Origin: Pelotomaculum sp. UBA3102
GTDB lineage: Bacteria; Bacillota; Desulfotomaculia; Desulfotomaculales; Pelotomaculaceae
Direction: 5' to 3'
NCBI GenBank assembly: GCA_002365865.1
Contig: DFAQ01000012.1
Span: forward strand, 1 to 11,818
DNA: 11,818 bases
Each line of letters opens with the position of its first letter. The stretch's first letter is position 1. The translations under genes were made by a program, and so were the position numbers. Shown here one piece after another: positions 1 through 5,582 of this stretch. The notes beneath the pieces were generated by a model. That model saw only the letters and a program-made list of their open reading frames with translations, ran no database searches and had not been told where the DNA came from.

Positions 1-18
1 GTGTGCGGTTTTTCTATT

Positions 19-47
19 TAGATAAAGACTGGATCAGTGTTTATAAT
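19..47 (+). promoter_or_regulatory. Putative sigma-A-type promoter for the tig-clpP-clpX operon
   Basis: A perfect TATAAT box lies at 42-47, with a weak -35-like TAGATA (4 of 6 matches to TTGACA) at 19-24 and a 17-base spacer. Transcription would begin near 54, leaving a leader of about 35 bases before tig. The -10 and spacing are seen directly; assignment to this operon rests on position, since no other promoter candidate was noticed in the 90 bases before the gene. The region is AT-rich, so a chance match is possible. Confidence 0.45.
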
Positions 48-90
48 TTTACTTAGGTTCAATAATCAAACTACATGAGGGGGAGCATAT

Positions 91-1407
91 ATGAAAGCTA
101 ACGCGGAAAGGATAGAAAAGAACACTGTTCTTCTTGAAATAGAGGTGGACGCGGAACAATTTTCACGGGCTATGGATCAGGCCTACCGTAAACTGGTAAA
201 AAAGGTTAATGTTCCTGGTTTCCGTAAAGGCAAAACACCAAGACCCATTTTCGAGCGCTATATCGGGAAAGGTACTCTTTATGAAGAGGCTATGGATTCA
301 CTGGTACCCGAGGCTTATGTCGAAGCGGTTAAGGATACTGGGATTGAACCGATCGAGCAGCCGAGTCTTGAAGTTGTGCAGGTGGAAGAAGGCAAACCGG
401 TTGTATTGAAGGCAACAGTCCAGGTAAAACCTGAAGTTAAATTAGGCCAGTACAAAGAGCTGGAAGTTGTCAAGCCATCCTTTACGGTGACGGAGGAAGA
501 TGTAGAAAAAGAACTGGAAGCCCTACGGGACAGGCATGCCGAATTGTTGACTTTGGAGGAAGGCAAGGTCGAACAGGGTGACATCTCCGTTATTGACTTT
601 CTAGGGAAAGTTGACGGGGAACCTTTTAAAGGGGGGGAAGCCAAGGATTATTCCCTTGAAATCGGTTCCGGTTCTTTTATACCCGGATTTGAGGAACAAA
701 TAATCGGCATGTCTGTCGGTGAAACCAGAGATATTCGGGTTACTTTCCCGGATAATTACCAGGCAGAAGAACTAGCCGGTAAAGATGCTGTATTTACTGT
801 CACAATAAAGGAAATTAAGCGGAAAGAGCTGCCTGCCATCGACAATGAATTTGCTATGGATGTAAGTGAATTTGATACTTTGGAGGAATTAAGGAACGAT
901 ATTTCGAATAAATTAAAACAAGCTGCTGAGAATAATTCTAAGATCCAGTTCCGGAACAGTGTTGTTGAAAATGCGGTTCAAAACGCTGAATTGGAGCTTC
1001 CCGAAGTCATGATCGAAAACAAGCTGGTAGAAATGTTCAGAAATTTAGAATTGCGGCTGGCAAGCCAGGGAATAAATTTAAGTGATTACCTGGAATTTTC
1101 CAATATCTCTTCGGATAAATTGAAGTCTGATATGCGTCCGGATGCCGAGCTGAGTTTGAAAACAGATCTGGTCCTTAATGCTGTTGCCAGGCTCGAAGAT
1201 ATCAAGGTCACTGACGAAGAGATGCAAAAAGAAATAGAAAAGATTGCGGCACAATACCGGCAGGATGCGGAAAGTTTTCGCGCCATGCTGGAAAAAGAAG
1301 GTAATATAGGTTTAATCAGCGACGGGATAGCCAAAGAGAAGACGGTGGCATTCCTGGTTGACAGCGCCAAGGTTATGGAGGACACCAAAAAGCAAGATTC
1401 CGAATAG
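91..1407 (+). CDS. tig: Trigger factor, ribosome-associated chaperone and peptidyl-prolyl isomerase
   Basis: Trigger factor docks at the ribosome exit tunnel, shields nascent chains and catalyses prolyl isomerisation in the cytoplasm. The 438-residue length is normal for the family. The N-terminal ribosome-binding domain (about 1-145) carries the signature GFRKGK at residues 43-48, the contact loop for the L23/L29 region. An FKBP-type isomerase domain follows (about 160-245; note GDISVIDFLGKVDGEPF and the PGFEEQIIGM stretch). The helical C-terminal chaperone arms run from about 250 to 430, with a charged tail. The ATG at 91 is preceded by GAGGGGGAG at a suitable distance, and the protein starts as homologues do. 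It is the first gene of a plus-strand operon with clpP and clpX, a classic arrangement that links folding to degradation. No frameshift or missing domain is seen. Confidence 0.97.
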   Translation: MKANAERIEKNTVLLEIEVDAEQFSRAMDQAYRKLVKKVNVPGFRKGKTPRPIFERYIGKGTLYEEAMDSLVPEAYVEAVKDTGIEPIEQPSLEVVQVEEGKPVVLKATVQVKPEVKLGQYKELEVVKPSFTVTEEDVEKELEALRDRHAELLTLEEGKVEQGDISVIDFLGKVDGEPFKGGEAKDYSLEIGSGSFIPGFEEQIIGMSVGETRDIRVTFPDNYQAEELAGKDAVFTVTIKEIKRKELPAIDNEFAMDVSEFDTLEELRNDISNKLKQAAENNSKIQFRNSVVENAVQNAELELPEVMIENKLVEMFRNLELRLASQGINLSDYLEFSNISSDKLKSDMRPDAELSLKTDLVLNAVARLEDIKVTDEEMQKEIEKIAAQYRQDAESFRAMLEKEGNIGLISDGIAKEKTVAFLVDSAKVMEDTKKQDSE

Positions 1408-1423
1408 TTATAATTTAAAGTAA

Positions 1424-1444
1424 GCGGAAAAGAAATGTTTCCGC
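1424..1444 (+). promoter_or_regulatory. Small hairpin between tig and clpP
   Basis: GCGGAAA (1424-1430) and TTTCCGC (1438-1444) form a perfect 7-bp stem with a 7-base loop, followed by an AT-rich stretch with a short T run (1453-1456) just before the clpP ribosome binding site. It could be a weak attenuator or an mRNA processing or stability element that sets different levels of tig and clpPX. The stem is short and the T run is interrupted, so strong termination is unlikely. Confidence 0.4.
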
Positions 1445-1472
1445 AAAATTTATTTTAGGAGGCGCAGTGAAC

Positions 1473-2063
1473 TTGAACCTGGTACCAATCGTTGTAGAAC
1501 AGACCAATCGTGGTGAGCGGGCTTATGACATATACTCAAGGCTGTTAAAGGACCGGATTATTTTTATCGGCGGGCCGATTGATGATAATGTGGCAAATCT
1601 GGTTATTGCCCAGTTTCTTTTTCTGGAGGCTGAAGACCCGGAAAAGGACATCCATATTTACATCAATTCCCCCGGAGGTGTTGTTACTGCCGGGATGGCT
1701 ATTTATGATACCATGCAGTATGTTCGTTCGCCTGTTTCAACCATTTGCCTGGGGCAGGCCGCCAGTATGGGTTCATTGCTGCTGGCTGCCGGTACAAAAG
1801 GCAAACGGTATTCCCTGCCTTACGGAAAGATTATGATTCACCAACCCCTGGGCGGGGTACAGGGGCAGGCAACGGATATAGATATTCATGCCCGAGAAAT
1901 TTTGCGGACGAAAGAAATTTTAAACCAAATCCTCGCCAAGCATACCGGGCAGCCTGAGGAAAAGGTTGCCCGGGATGCCGAGAGAGACTTCTTTATGTCA
2001 GCACAGCAGGCAAAAGAATACGGTATCATTGATGAGGTGTTCGATGTCAGGAAGCAAAGGTAA
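1473..2063 (+). CDS. clpP: ATP-dependent Clp protease proteolytic subunit ClpP
   Basis: ClpP is the serine peptidase that forms the double-heptamer chamber which degrades substrates threaded in by ClpX or ClpC. With the TTG start at 1473 the protein has 196 residues and begins MNLVPIVVEQTNRGERAYDI, aligning with Bacillus ClpP. The catalytic triad is then Ser98 (in GQAASMG), His123 (in MIHQPLGG) and Asp172 (in AERDFF), the Bacillus numbering. The oligomerisation and substrate motifs NSPGG and GMAIYDTMQ are intact. The ribosome binding site AGGAGG (1457-1462) is 10 bases from this TTG. An in-frame GTG at 1467 would add two residues but leaves only 4 bases of spacing, so TTG is preferred without being proven. 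There is no propeptide beyond a short N-terminus. clpX starts 13 bases after the stop codon, so the two partners are almost certainly co-transcribed. Confidence 0.97.
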   Translation: MNLVPIVVEQTNRGERAYDIYSRLLKDRIIFIGGPIDDNVANLVIAQFLFLEAEDPEKDIHIYINSPGGVVTAGMAIYDTMQYVRSPVSTICLGQAASMGSLLLAAGTKGKRYSLPYGKIMIHQPLGGVQGQATDIDIHAREILRTKEILNQILAKHTGQPEEKVARDAERDFFMSAQQAKEYGIIDEVFDVRKQR

Positions 2064-2076
2064 AAGAGGTGGAAAT

Positions 2077-3327
2077 ATGTTTGGTGACAAAGGACAATTA
2101 AAGTGTTCCTTTTGTGGGAAGCTTCAGGACCAGGTAAAGAAACTGGTTGCCGGTCCCGGTGTTTATATTTGCGATGAATGCATCGAACTTTGTAATGAGA
2201 TTATCGAGGAAGAACTAAACGAAGATTTCGGCCTGGAACTTGGTGATATTCCAAAGCCGAAGGAAATCAAAGACATCTTGGACCAGTATGTTATCGGCCA
2301 GGAAAGTGCCAAGAAATCTCTTGCAGTTGCTGTTTATAACCATTATAAAAGAATTAACCTGGGCGGTAAAATTGACGATGTTGAGCTGCAAAAAAGCAAT
2401 ATTGTCATGCTGGGACCTACTGGCAGTGGTAAAACTTTGTTGGCTCAGACATTGGCCCGTCTTTTAAACGTACCTTTTGCCATTGCCGATGCTACGTCGC
2501 TCACCGAGGCGGGTTATGTAGGTGAGGATGTCGAAAATATATTGCTGAAACTAATCCAGGCTGCGGATTACGATGTTGAGAAGGCCGAAAAGGGCATTGT
2601 CTATATTGATGAAATTGATAAGATCGCCCGCAAATCTGAAAATCCGTCTATTACCCGGGATGTATCCGGTGAAGGCGTCCAGCAGGCGTTACTGAAAATA
2701 TTAGAGGGCACTGTCGCTAGTGTGCCGCCGCAAGGTGGACGTAAGCACCCCCACCAGGAGTTTATTCAACTTGATACGACAAATGTGTTGTTTATTTGTG
2801 GCGGTGCTTTCGACGGGGTCGAAAAGATTATTCAAAACCGCATTGGTAAAAAGACCATGGGATTCGGCGCCGAAATTAAAGTGAGAAATGAGCAAAACAT
2901 AGGAGAAGTTCTTAGACGGATATTACCGGAAGACCTGCTGAAATACGGATTGATTCCTGAATTTGTAGGCCGTTTGCCGATTATTGTGACCCTGGATGCT
3001 CTGGATGATGAGGCGCTAATACGCATTCTTACCGAGCCTAGAAATGCCCAAGTTAAGCAGTACGAAAAGTTGTTTGAACTGGATGGGGTTAATCTTGAGT
3101 TTTCACAGGATGCTTTAAAAGCAGTGGCGGAGGAGGCTATGAAGCGCAACACGGGTGCCAGGGGATTGAGGGCTATACTGGAAGAAGTAATGCTGGATGT
3201 AATGTATGACATTCCGTCCCGGAATGATATTGCCAGATGCATTATTACCAGGGAAACCATCTTAAAGAAAGAACCTGCGCGGGTTATTTACCTGGACCGC
3301 AAGAAGAAAAAAGAAGAGACGGCATAA
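2077..3327 (+). CDS. clpX: ATP-dependent Clp protease ATP-binding subunit ClpX
   Basis: ClpX is the hexameric AAA+ unfoldase that feeds proteins into ClpP. The 416-residue product from ATG 2077 (ribosome binding site GAGGTGGA) starts MFGDKGQLKCSFCGK. Visible elements in order: a C4 zinc-binding domain (Cys10, Cys13, Cys32, Cys35) for dimerisation and adaptor contact; Walker A GPTGSGKT (113-120); pore-1 loop GYVGED (146-151); Walker B VYIDEID (175-181); the RKH pore loop (222-224); the ClpP-binding loop MGF (261-263), where many ClpX proteins have IGF; and the GLIPEFVGRLP stretch of the small domain. The same frame stays open upstream to 1966 inside clpP, but that extension is not credible because the zinc domain and ribosome binding site fix the start. 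The gene ends before a strong terminator. Confidence 0.97.
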   Translation: MFGDKGQLKCSFCGKLQDQVKKLVAGPGVYICDECIELCNEIIEEELNEDFGLELGDIPKPKEIKDILDQYVIGQESAKKSLAVAVYNHYKRINLGGKIDDVELQKSNIVMLGPTGSGKTLLAQTLARLLNVPFAIADATSLTEAGYVGEDVENILLKLIQAADYDVEKAEKGIVYIDEIDKIARKSENPSITRDVSGEGVQQALLKILEGTVASVPPQGGRKHPHQEFIQLDTTNVLFICGGAFDGVEKIIQNRIGKKTMGFGAEIKVRNEQNIGEVLRRILPEDLLKYGLIPEFVGRLPIIVTLDALDDEALIRILTEPRNAQVKQYEKLFELDGVNLEFSQDALKAVAEEAMKRNTGARGLRAILEEVMLDVMYDIPSRNDIARCIITRETILKKEPARVIYLDRKKKKEETA

Positions 3328-3336
3328 GCAGCTTAA

Positions 3337-3372
3337 AAAAATCCTGGTCGATTTAAATCGACCAGGATTTTT
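3337..3372 (+). terminator. Strong rho-independent terminator after clpX, probably bidirectional
   Basis: Positions 3337-3354 and 3355-3372 form a perfect 18-bp inverted repeat centred on TTTAAA, with the GC-rich core TCCTGGTCGA. It is flanked by an A run on the left and a T run on the right (3368-3372). The symmetry means it can terminate the tig-clpP-clpX transcript and also the convergent MFS transcript arriving on the minus strand, whose stop codon is about 100 bases away. Confidence 0.9.
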
Positions 3373-3406
3373 GTTGTGCGTCCGGCATGACTACCGAGCC
3401 AAAGTG

Positions 3407-3420
3407 CAACCATATGGTTG
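3407..3420. repeat. 14-bp perfect palindrome between clpX and the MFS gene
   Basis: CAACCATATGGTTG reads identically on both strands. It lies between the clpX terminator and the 3' end of the convergent MFS gene. No T run follows it, so it is not a convincing terminator. A protein-binding site or chance are both possible. Confidence 0.3.
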
Positions 3421-3469
3421 AAACGCCAAGAGGAACTACTCGATATAGCCTTTTAACAGCAGTTTAATT

Positions 3470-4744
3470 TCATACTTCTTTTGCTTCCGGTGGTCTAATT
3501 ATAAACAAGATTACCACGGAAATGGCAACGATTACTGCCGCTACCAGGAACGGAGCAGAATACGTCTTTGTAGCGTCTAACAGCATGCCGCCAACGTAGG
3601 GCCCGGCGAAACCGGCGAGACCCCACGCAGTGAACAGCAGGCCGTAGTTGGAACCCTGGGCAGTCGGCCCGTAGTATTGCAGGCAAGTGGCCGGGAAGAG
3701 CGTAAACATGGCGCCGTAATTCCAGCCGATGATAGCGGCCACAATACACAGCCCGACTACAGCTTTACCTGCCGGGAACAGTACCAGCAACGCCAGAAGT
3801 TGGAGAGCAAAGGTGCACAGGAAGCAGATCCTTGTACCGATCTTGTCGGCAAAAACGCCGATAAGAATTCTAGTTAAGGCGTTAAATACGGCAAGAGTAC
3901 TGGTTGCATAAGCAGCCTTCATGGCGATTACCTTAAGCTCCGGCGAGTCCGCAGGAATTGCGGTTGCGGCAATACCCTTGACGGCAGCAAAAGCTTTGGT
4001 CATTTCAAGTATGCCGTGGTTGGCAATGTGTCCAATGACCATCAATCCGGCAAAAGAACCTCCGAAATAGGCAAGATACAGGAGCCAGAACTGCGGGGTC
4101 CTGATGGTCTCGCTGAAGGTAAAATCGCGGGTGCTCTTAGGCGCGCCTTCTTTGGGAGCGGGCGGCGTCCAACCGGCAGGCTTGTAGCCGGGAGGCGGGT
4201 TTTGCAGGCATAATCCCGCACACACAGCCATGATCAGCATTGCTATACCCACATACTTAAATACAGGCAGCGCTCCCCCGAAAGTATTGATCATCGACGT
4301 AGCCAGGGGGGCCATGATGAATGAGCCTAGCCCGAGGCCGACAACCGTGAGGCCGGTGGCAAGCGCCCGCCTGTCGGGCCACCACTTTGGTGCGGTAGCG
4401 ATGGGCGGCAGGTAGACTAAACCGCCGCCTAAACCGGCGATCACACCGTAGTAGAGATACAGCTGGTATTTAGTAGTAATGGTGGAAGTAAGGAAGAAAC
4501 CGACACCAAGGAGAATTCCGCCGATGACCACGACTATTCTCGGGCCGTAGCGGTCGCTCAATCTCCCCGCAGGGAAAGTCATCAAACCGAAGATCAGGCA
4601 GCAAATAGCATACGCAAGAGCCACTTCAGCAGTTGTCCAGCCGAACTGGGCGCGCAGGGGCTTAATAAAAACGCTAAATGCATAGAGCAACAACCCGCAG
4701 GTCGTGCTGCCCAAAATTCCTCCCACTAAGGAAAGCCATCGCAT
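3470..4744 (-). CDS. MFS transporter, oxalate/formate antiporter (OFA)-like
   Basis: A 424-residue, very hydrophobic protein with the layout of a 12-helix major facilitator carrier. It is presumed to move a small carboxylate across the cytoplasmic membrane. The MFS loop motif GRLSDRYGPR sits at 60-69, with the half-related GVFADKIGTR at 296-305. The central cytoplasmic loop contains NPPPGYKPAGW, typical of the OFA subgroup. In OxlT, substrate binding depends on an arginine in helix 8 and a lysine in helix 11. Here Arg292 may match the first, but the expected TAK position reads TAW (Trp374), so oxalate/formate exchange cannot be assumed. The ATG at 4744 is preceded by GGAGGTG at 6 bases. The gene faces away from lonB, converges on clpX and interrupts an otherwise continuous proteolysis cluster. 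Substrate unknown; lactate, pyruvate or other monocarboxylates are alternatives. Confidence 0.85.
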   Translation of the reverse strand: MRWLSLVGGILGSTTCGLLLYAFSVFIKPLRAQFGWTTAEVALAYAICCLIFGLMTFPAGRLSDRYGPRIVVVIGGILLGVGFFLTSTITTKYQLYLYYGVIAGLGGGLVYLPPIATAPKWWPDRRALATGLTVVGLGLGSFIMAPLATSMINTFGGALPVFKYVGIAMLIMAVCAGLCLQNPPPGYKPAGWTPPAPKEGAPKSTRDFTFSETIRTPQFWLLYLAYFGGSFAGLMVIGHIANHGILEMTKAFAAVKGIAATAIPADSPELKVIAMKAAYATSTLAVFNALTRILIGVFADKIGTRICFLCTFALQLLALLVLFPAGKAVVGLCIVAAIIGWNYGAMFTLFPATCLQYYGPTAQGSNYGLLFTAWGLAGFAGPYVGGMLLDATKTYSAPFLVAAVIVAISVVILFIIRPPEAKEV

Positions 4745-4768
4745 TTAATACACCTCCATTTTTTTAGC

Positions 4769-4792
4769 GATATACCTAACGATGTATCTAAC
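4769..4792. repeat. Tandem 12-bp imperfect repeat in the MFS leader
   Basis: GATATACCTAAC (4769-4780) is followed immediately by GATGTATCTAAC (4781-4792), 10 of 12 identical. It lies 25 bases upstream of the MFS start codon, between the possible leader peptide and the MFS ribosome binding site. It could be a protein-binding site in DNA or RNA, or a replication-slippage product. No function is assigned. Confidence 0.4.
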
Positions 4793-4812
4793 AATGAAGC
4801 ACGCGTTATTAC

Positions 4813-4872
4813 TTACTTACAATTACCATGGCAACTTCTTAAAGAAAAAGAATTAATTTCTTGCCTTAACAT
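4813..4872 (-). CDS. Possible 19-residue leader peptide upstream of the MFS gene
   Basis: Reading minus from ATG at 4872 gives MLRQEINSFSLRSCHGNCK and a TAA stop. Immediately before it is AAGGAGGTGAT (4881-4871), an uninterrupted 11-base match to the complement of the usual 16S rRNA 3' end, about as strong a ribosome binding site as exists. However, the spacing from GGAGG to this ATG is only 2 bases, which is poor for initiation. The peptide ends in a CHGNC cluster. The MFS start lies 68 bases further on with its own ribosome binding site. A translated regulatory leader is plausible but not shown; the perfect site could instead act as a ribosome standby site. I know of no family to which this peptide belongs. 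Confidence 0.3.
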   Translation of the reverse strand: MLRQEINSFSLRSCHGNCK

Positions 4873-4894
4873 CACCTCCTTGTGGAGCATTTTT

Positions 4895-4974
4895 GGCTAC
4901 CGCAAAACATGTGTTACCCTTGGCCCGCCGTTTTACGTGCTCCTGCTTTTACGGTGATGGGTTTTGCAGTAACC
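4895..4974 (-). ncRNA. Candidate structured leader RNA (riboswitch-like) upstream of the MFS gene
   Basis: On the minus strand, GGTTACTGCAAAAC (4974-4961) pairs with GTTTTGCGGTAGCC (4908-4895) along 14 bp, including two G-U wobbles. On the plus strand the same positions are C-A mismatches, which favours a minus-strand transcript. The 52 enclosed bases contain a short inner helix (CCGT with ACGG) and the similar segments CCGTAAAAGC and ACGTAAAACG. Just downstream, CTCC-ACAA-GGAG (4886-4875) can fold over the strong ribosome binding site at 4881-4871. An aptamer-like closed domain followed by a sequestered ribosome binding site is the usual plan of a translational riboswitch. I could not match it to TPP, SAM, FMN, cobalamin, c-di-GMP, Moco, fluoride, guanidine, ZTP or T-box consensus patterns by eye. 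It could instead be part of the non-coding left end of the neighbouring IS110 relic, read on the plus strand. Confidence 0.4.
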
Positions 4975-5310
4975 AATTCGTGAACTCGCCTAGCCAGGTG
5001 AGTATTGAGCATGAGGGTATGTAAGACAGTCCCCAAGGACGTCAGGTCCTGTGCCCTGCTTTATTCCTTCAGAGCGGGAGGTAATCTTTTGAGCAAACTC
5101 TTTGTCGGTATTGACGTTGACTTGCGTAAAAACACTGTTTACTATTATGGACGCTAACGGCGATACTTTGAAAAAGTTCAAAGCGCCCAATATGTTGATA
5201 AAGCGTTGGTCCTGGTGGATAACATTGTGGAACTTTCCACCCGGCACTCCCTACAGGAAGTTGTCCTAGGGCTTAAGGTTGCTTCTAATTACGGTTACCG
5301 GCTAGCTTAG
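4975..5310 (+). mobile_element. Relic of an IS110-family insertion sequence (left part only)
   Basis: The broken transposase gene at 5089-5310 is preceded by about 110 non-coding bases, including a small hairpin AGGAC-GTCAG-GTCCT (5036-5050) and a good ribosome binding site. In intact IS110-type elements the non-coding left end before the transposase encodes the bridge RNA that recognises donor and target. The stretch here may be the remains of such a region. The true left boundary cannot be fixed, and the rest of the transposase and the right end are absent: the sequence after 5310 is AT-rich and unrelated. The element should be immobile. Confidence 0.45.
5089..5310 (+). pseudogene. Degraded, truncated IS110-family (DEDD) transposase, N-terminal remnant
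   Basis: From TTG at 5089 (GGGAGG at 5076-5081, 7 bases away) the translation begins MSKLFVGIDVDLRKNTV, the typical start of IS110-type transposases, and then stops at 5155-5157. A second frame continues the homology from 5147 (MDANGDTLKKFKAPN). The original frame resumes at about 5197 (DKALVLVDNIVELSTRHSLQ, then EVVLGLKVASNYGYRLA) and ends at TAG 5308. Two compensating indels therefore break the reading frame. The first catalytic aspartate (in GIDV) is kept, but the usual acidic residue of the GLEATxxY motif reads lysine (GLKVASNY). Only about 75-90 of more than 350 residues remain. This is a long-inactive fragment. Confidence 0.75.
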
Positions 5311-5452
5311 ATTAAGATAAACAAAATTTAACAATGGCTCTTCAAAGTATTCTTCCTTTAAAAAAATATCAACTCCTTTCAAAATTTTTTAAATAATCAA
5401 AAAAGTCTACCAACCATTTATATTTTATATTTCTTTTTAAAAAATAGTAAGC
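5311..5452. other. AT-rich spacer with no recognisable gene
   Basis: This stretch between the transposase remnant and the lonB control region is rich in A and T runs and has no credible reading frame, RNA gene or long repeat that I can see. It probably represents eroded sequence from the IS110 decay or the original clpX-lonB intergenic region. Confidence 0.5.
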
Positions 5453-5501
5453 GACTTTAGGTCAATACATTTATTGACCTAAAGTCCAGTATCAGTATAT
5501 T
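5453..5501 (+). promoter_or_regulatory. Putative lonB promoter overlapped by a 15-bp-arm inverted repeat
   Basis: GACTTTAGGTCAATA (5453-5467) and its exact complement TATTGACCTAAAGTC (5472-5486) flank a 4-base gap. The right arm contains TTGACC (5474-5479), a 5-of-6 match to the -35 consensus. TATATT (5496-5501), 5 of 6 for the -10, follows after 16 bases. The repeat therefore sits over the -35 region, where a repressor would block RNA polymerase. No T run follows the repeat on the plus strand, so it is not a simple terminator. The likely transcript start is near 5508, about 75 bases before lonB. Which regulator binds is unknown. Confidence 0.5.
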
Positions 5502-5505
5502 TGCC

Positions 5506-5529
5506 TTTAATCCACAAAAAAGGATTAAA
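5506..5529 (+). promoter_or_regulatory. Hairpin in the lonB 5' untranslated region
   Basis: TTTAATCC (5506-5513) pairs perfectly with GGATTAAA (5522-5529) around an A-rich 8-base loop. It would form at the very 5' end of the predicted transcript and would bury the AAAGGA ribosome binding site of a possible upstream in-frame start at 5532. It may stabilise the mRNA or favour the downstream GTG start. Confidence 0.35.
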
Positions 5530-5582
5530 AAATGAAAAACTTAGCAATAATAAGCATAAGAACCCGATTGAGGAGGTATAAC

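Noticed and set aside
1966..2076. Upstream extension of the clpX frame
   Set aside because: It overlaps clpP, lacks family similarity, and the zinc-binding domain with a good ribosome binding site fixes the start at 2077.
3677..4415. Plus-strand open frames opposite the MFS gene
   Set aside because: They are shadows of the GC-biased membrane protein codons on the other strand, with no ribosome binding sites or family features.
4951..4974. Plus-strand GGTGATGGG stretch resembling a fluoride riboswitch
   Set aside because: The first helix and the pseudoknot partner of that class are missing, and no fluoride-related gene follows on the plus strand.
4990..5247. 85-codon minus-strand open frame across the transposase remnant
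   Set aside because: It is antisense to the recognisable IS110 fragment and shows no domain or ribosome binding site.
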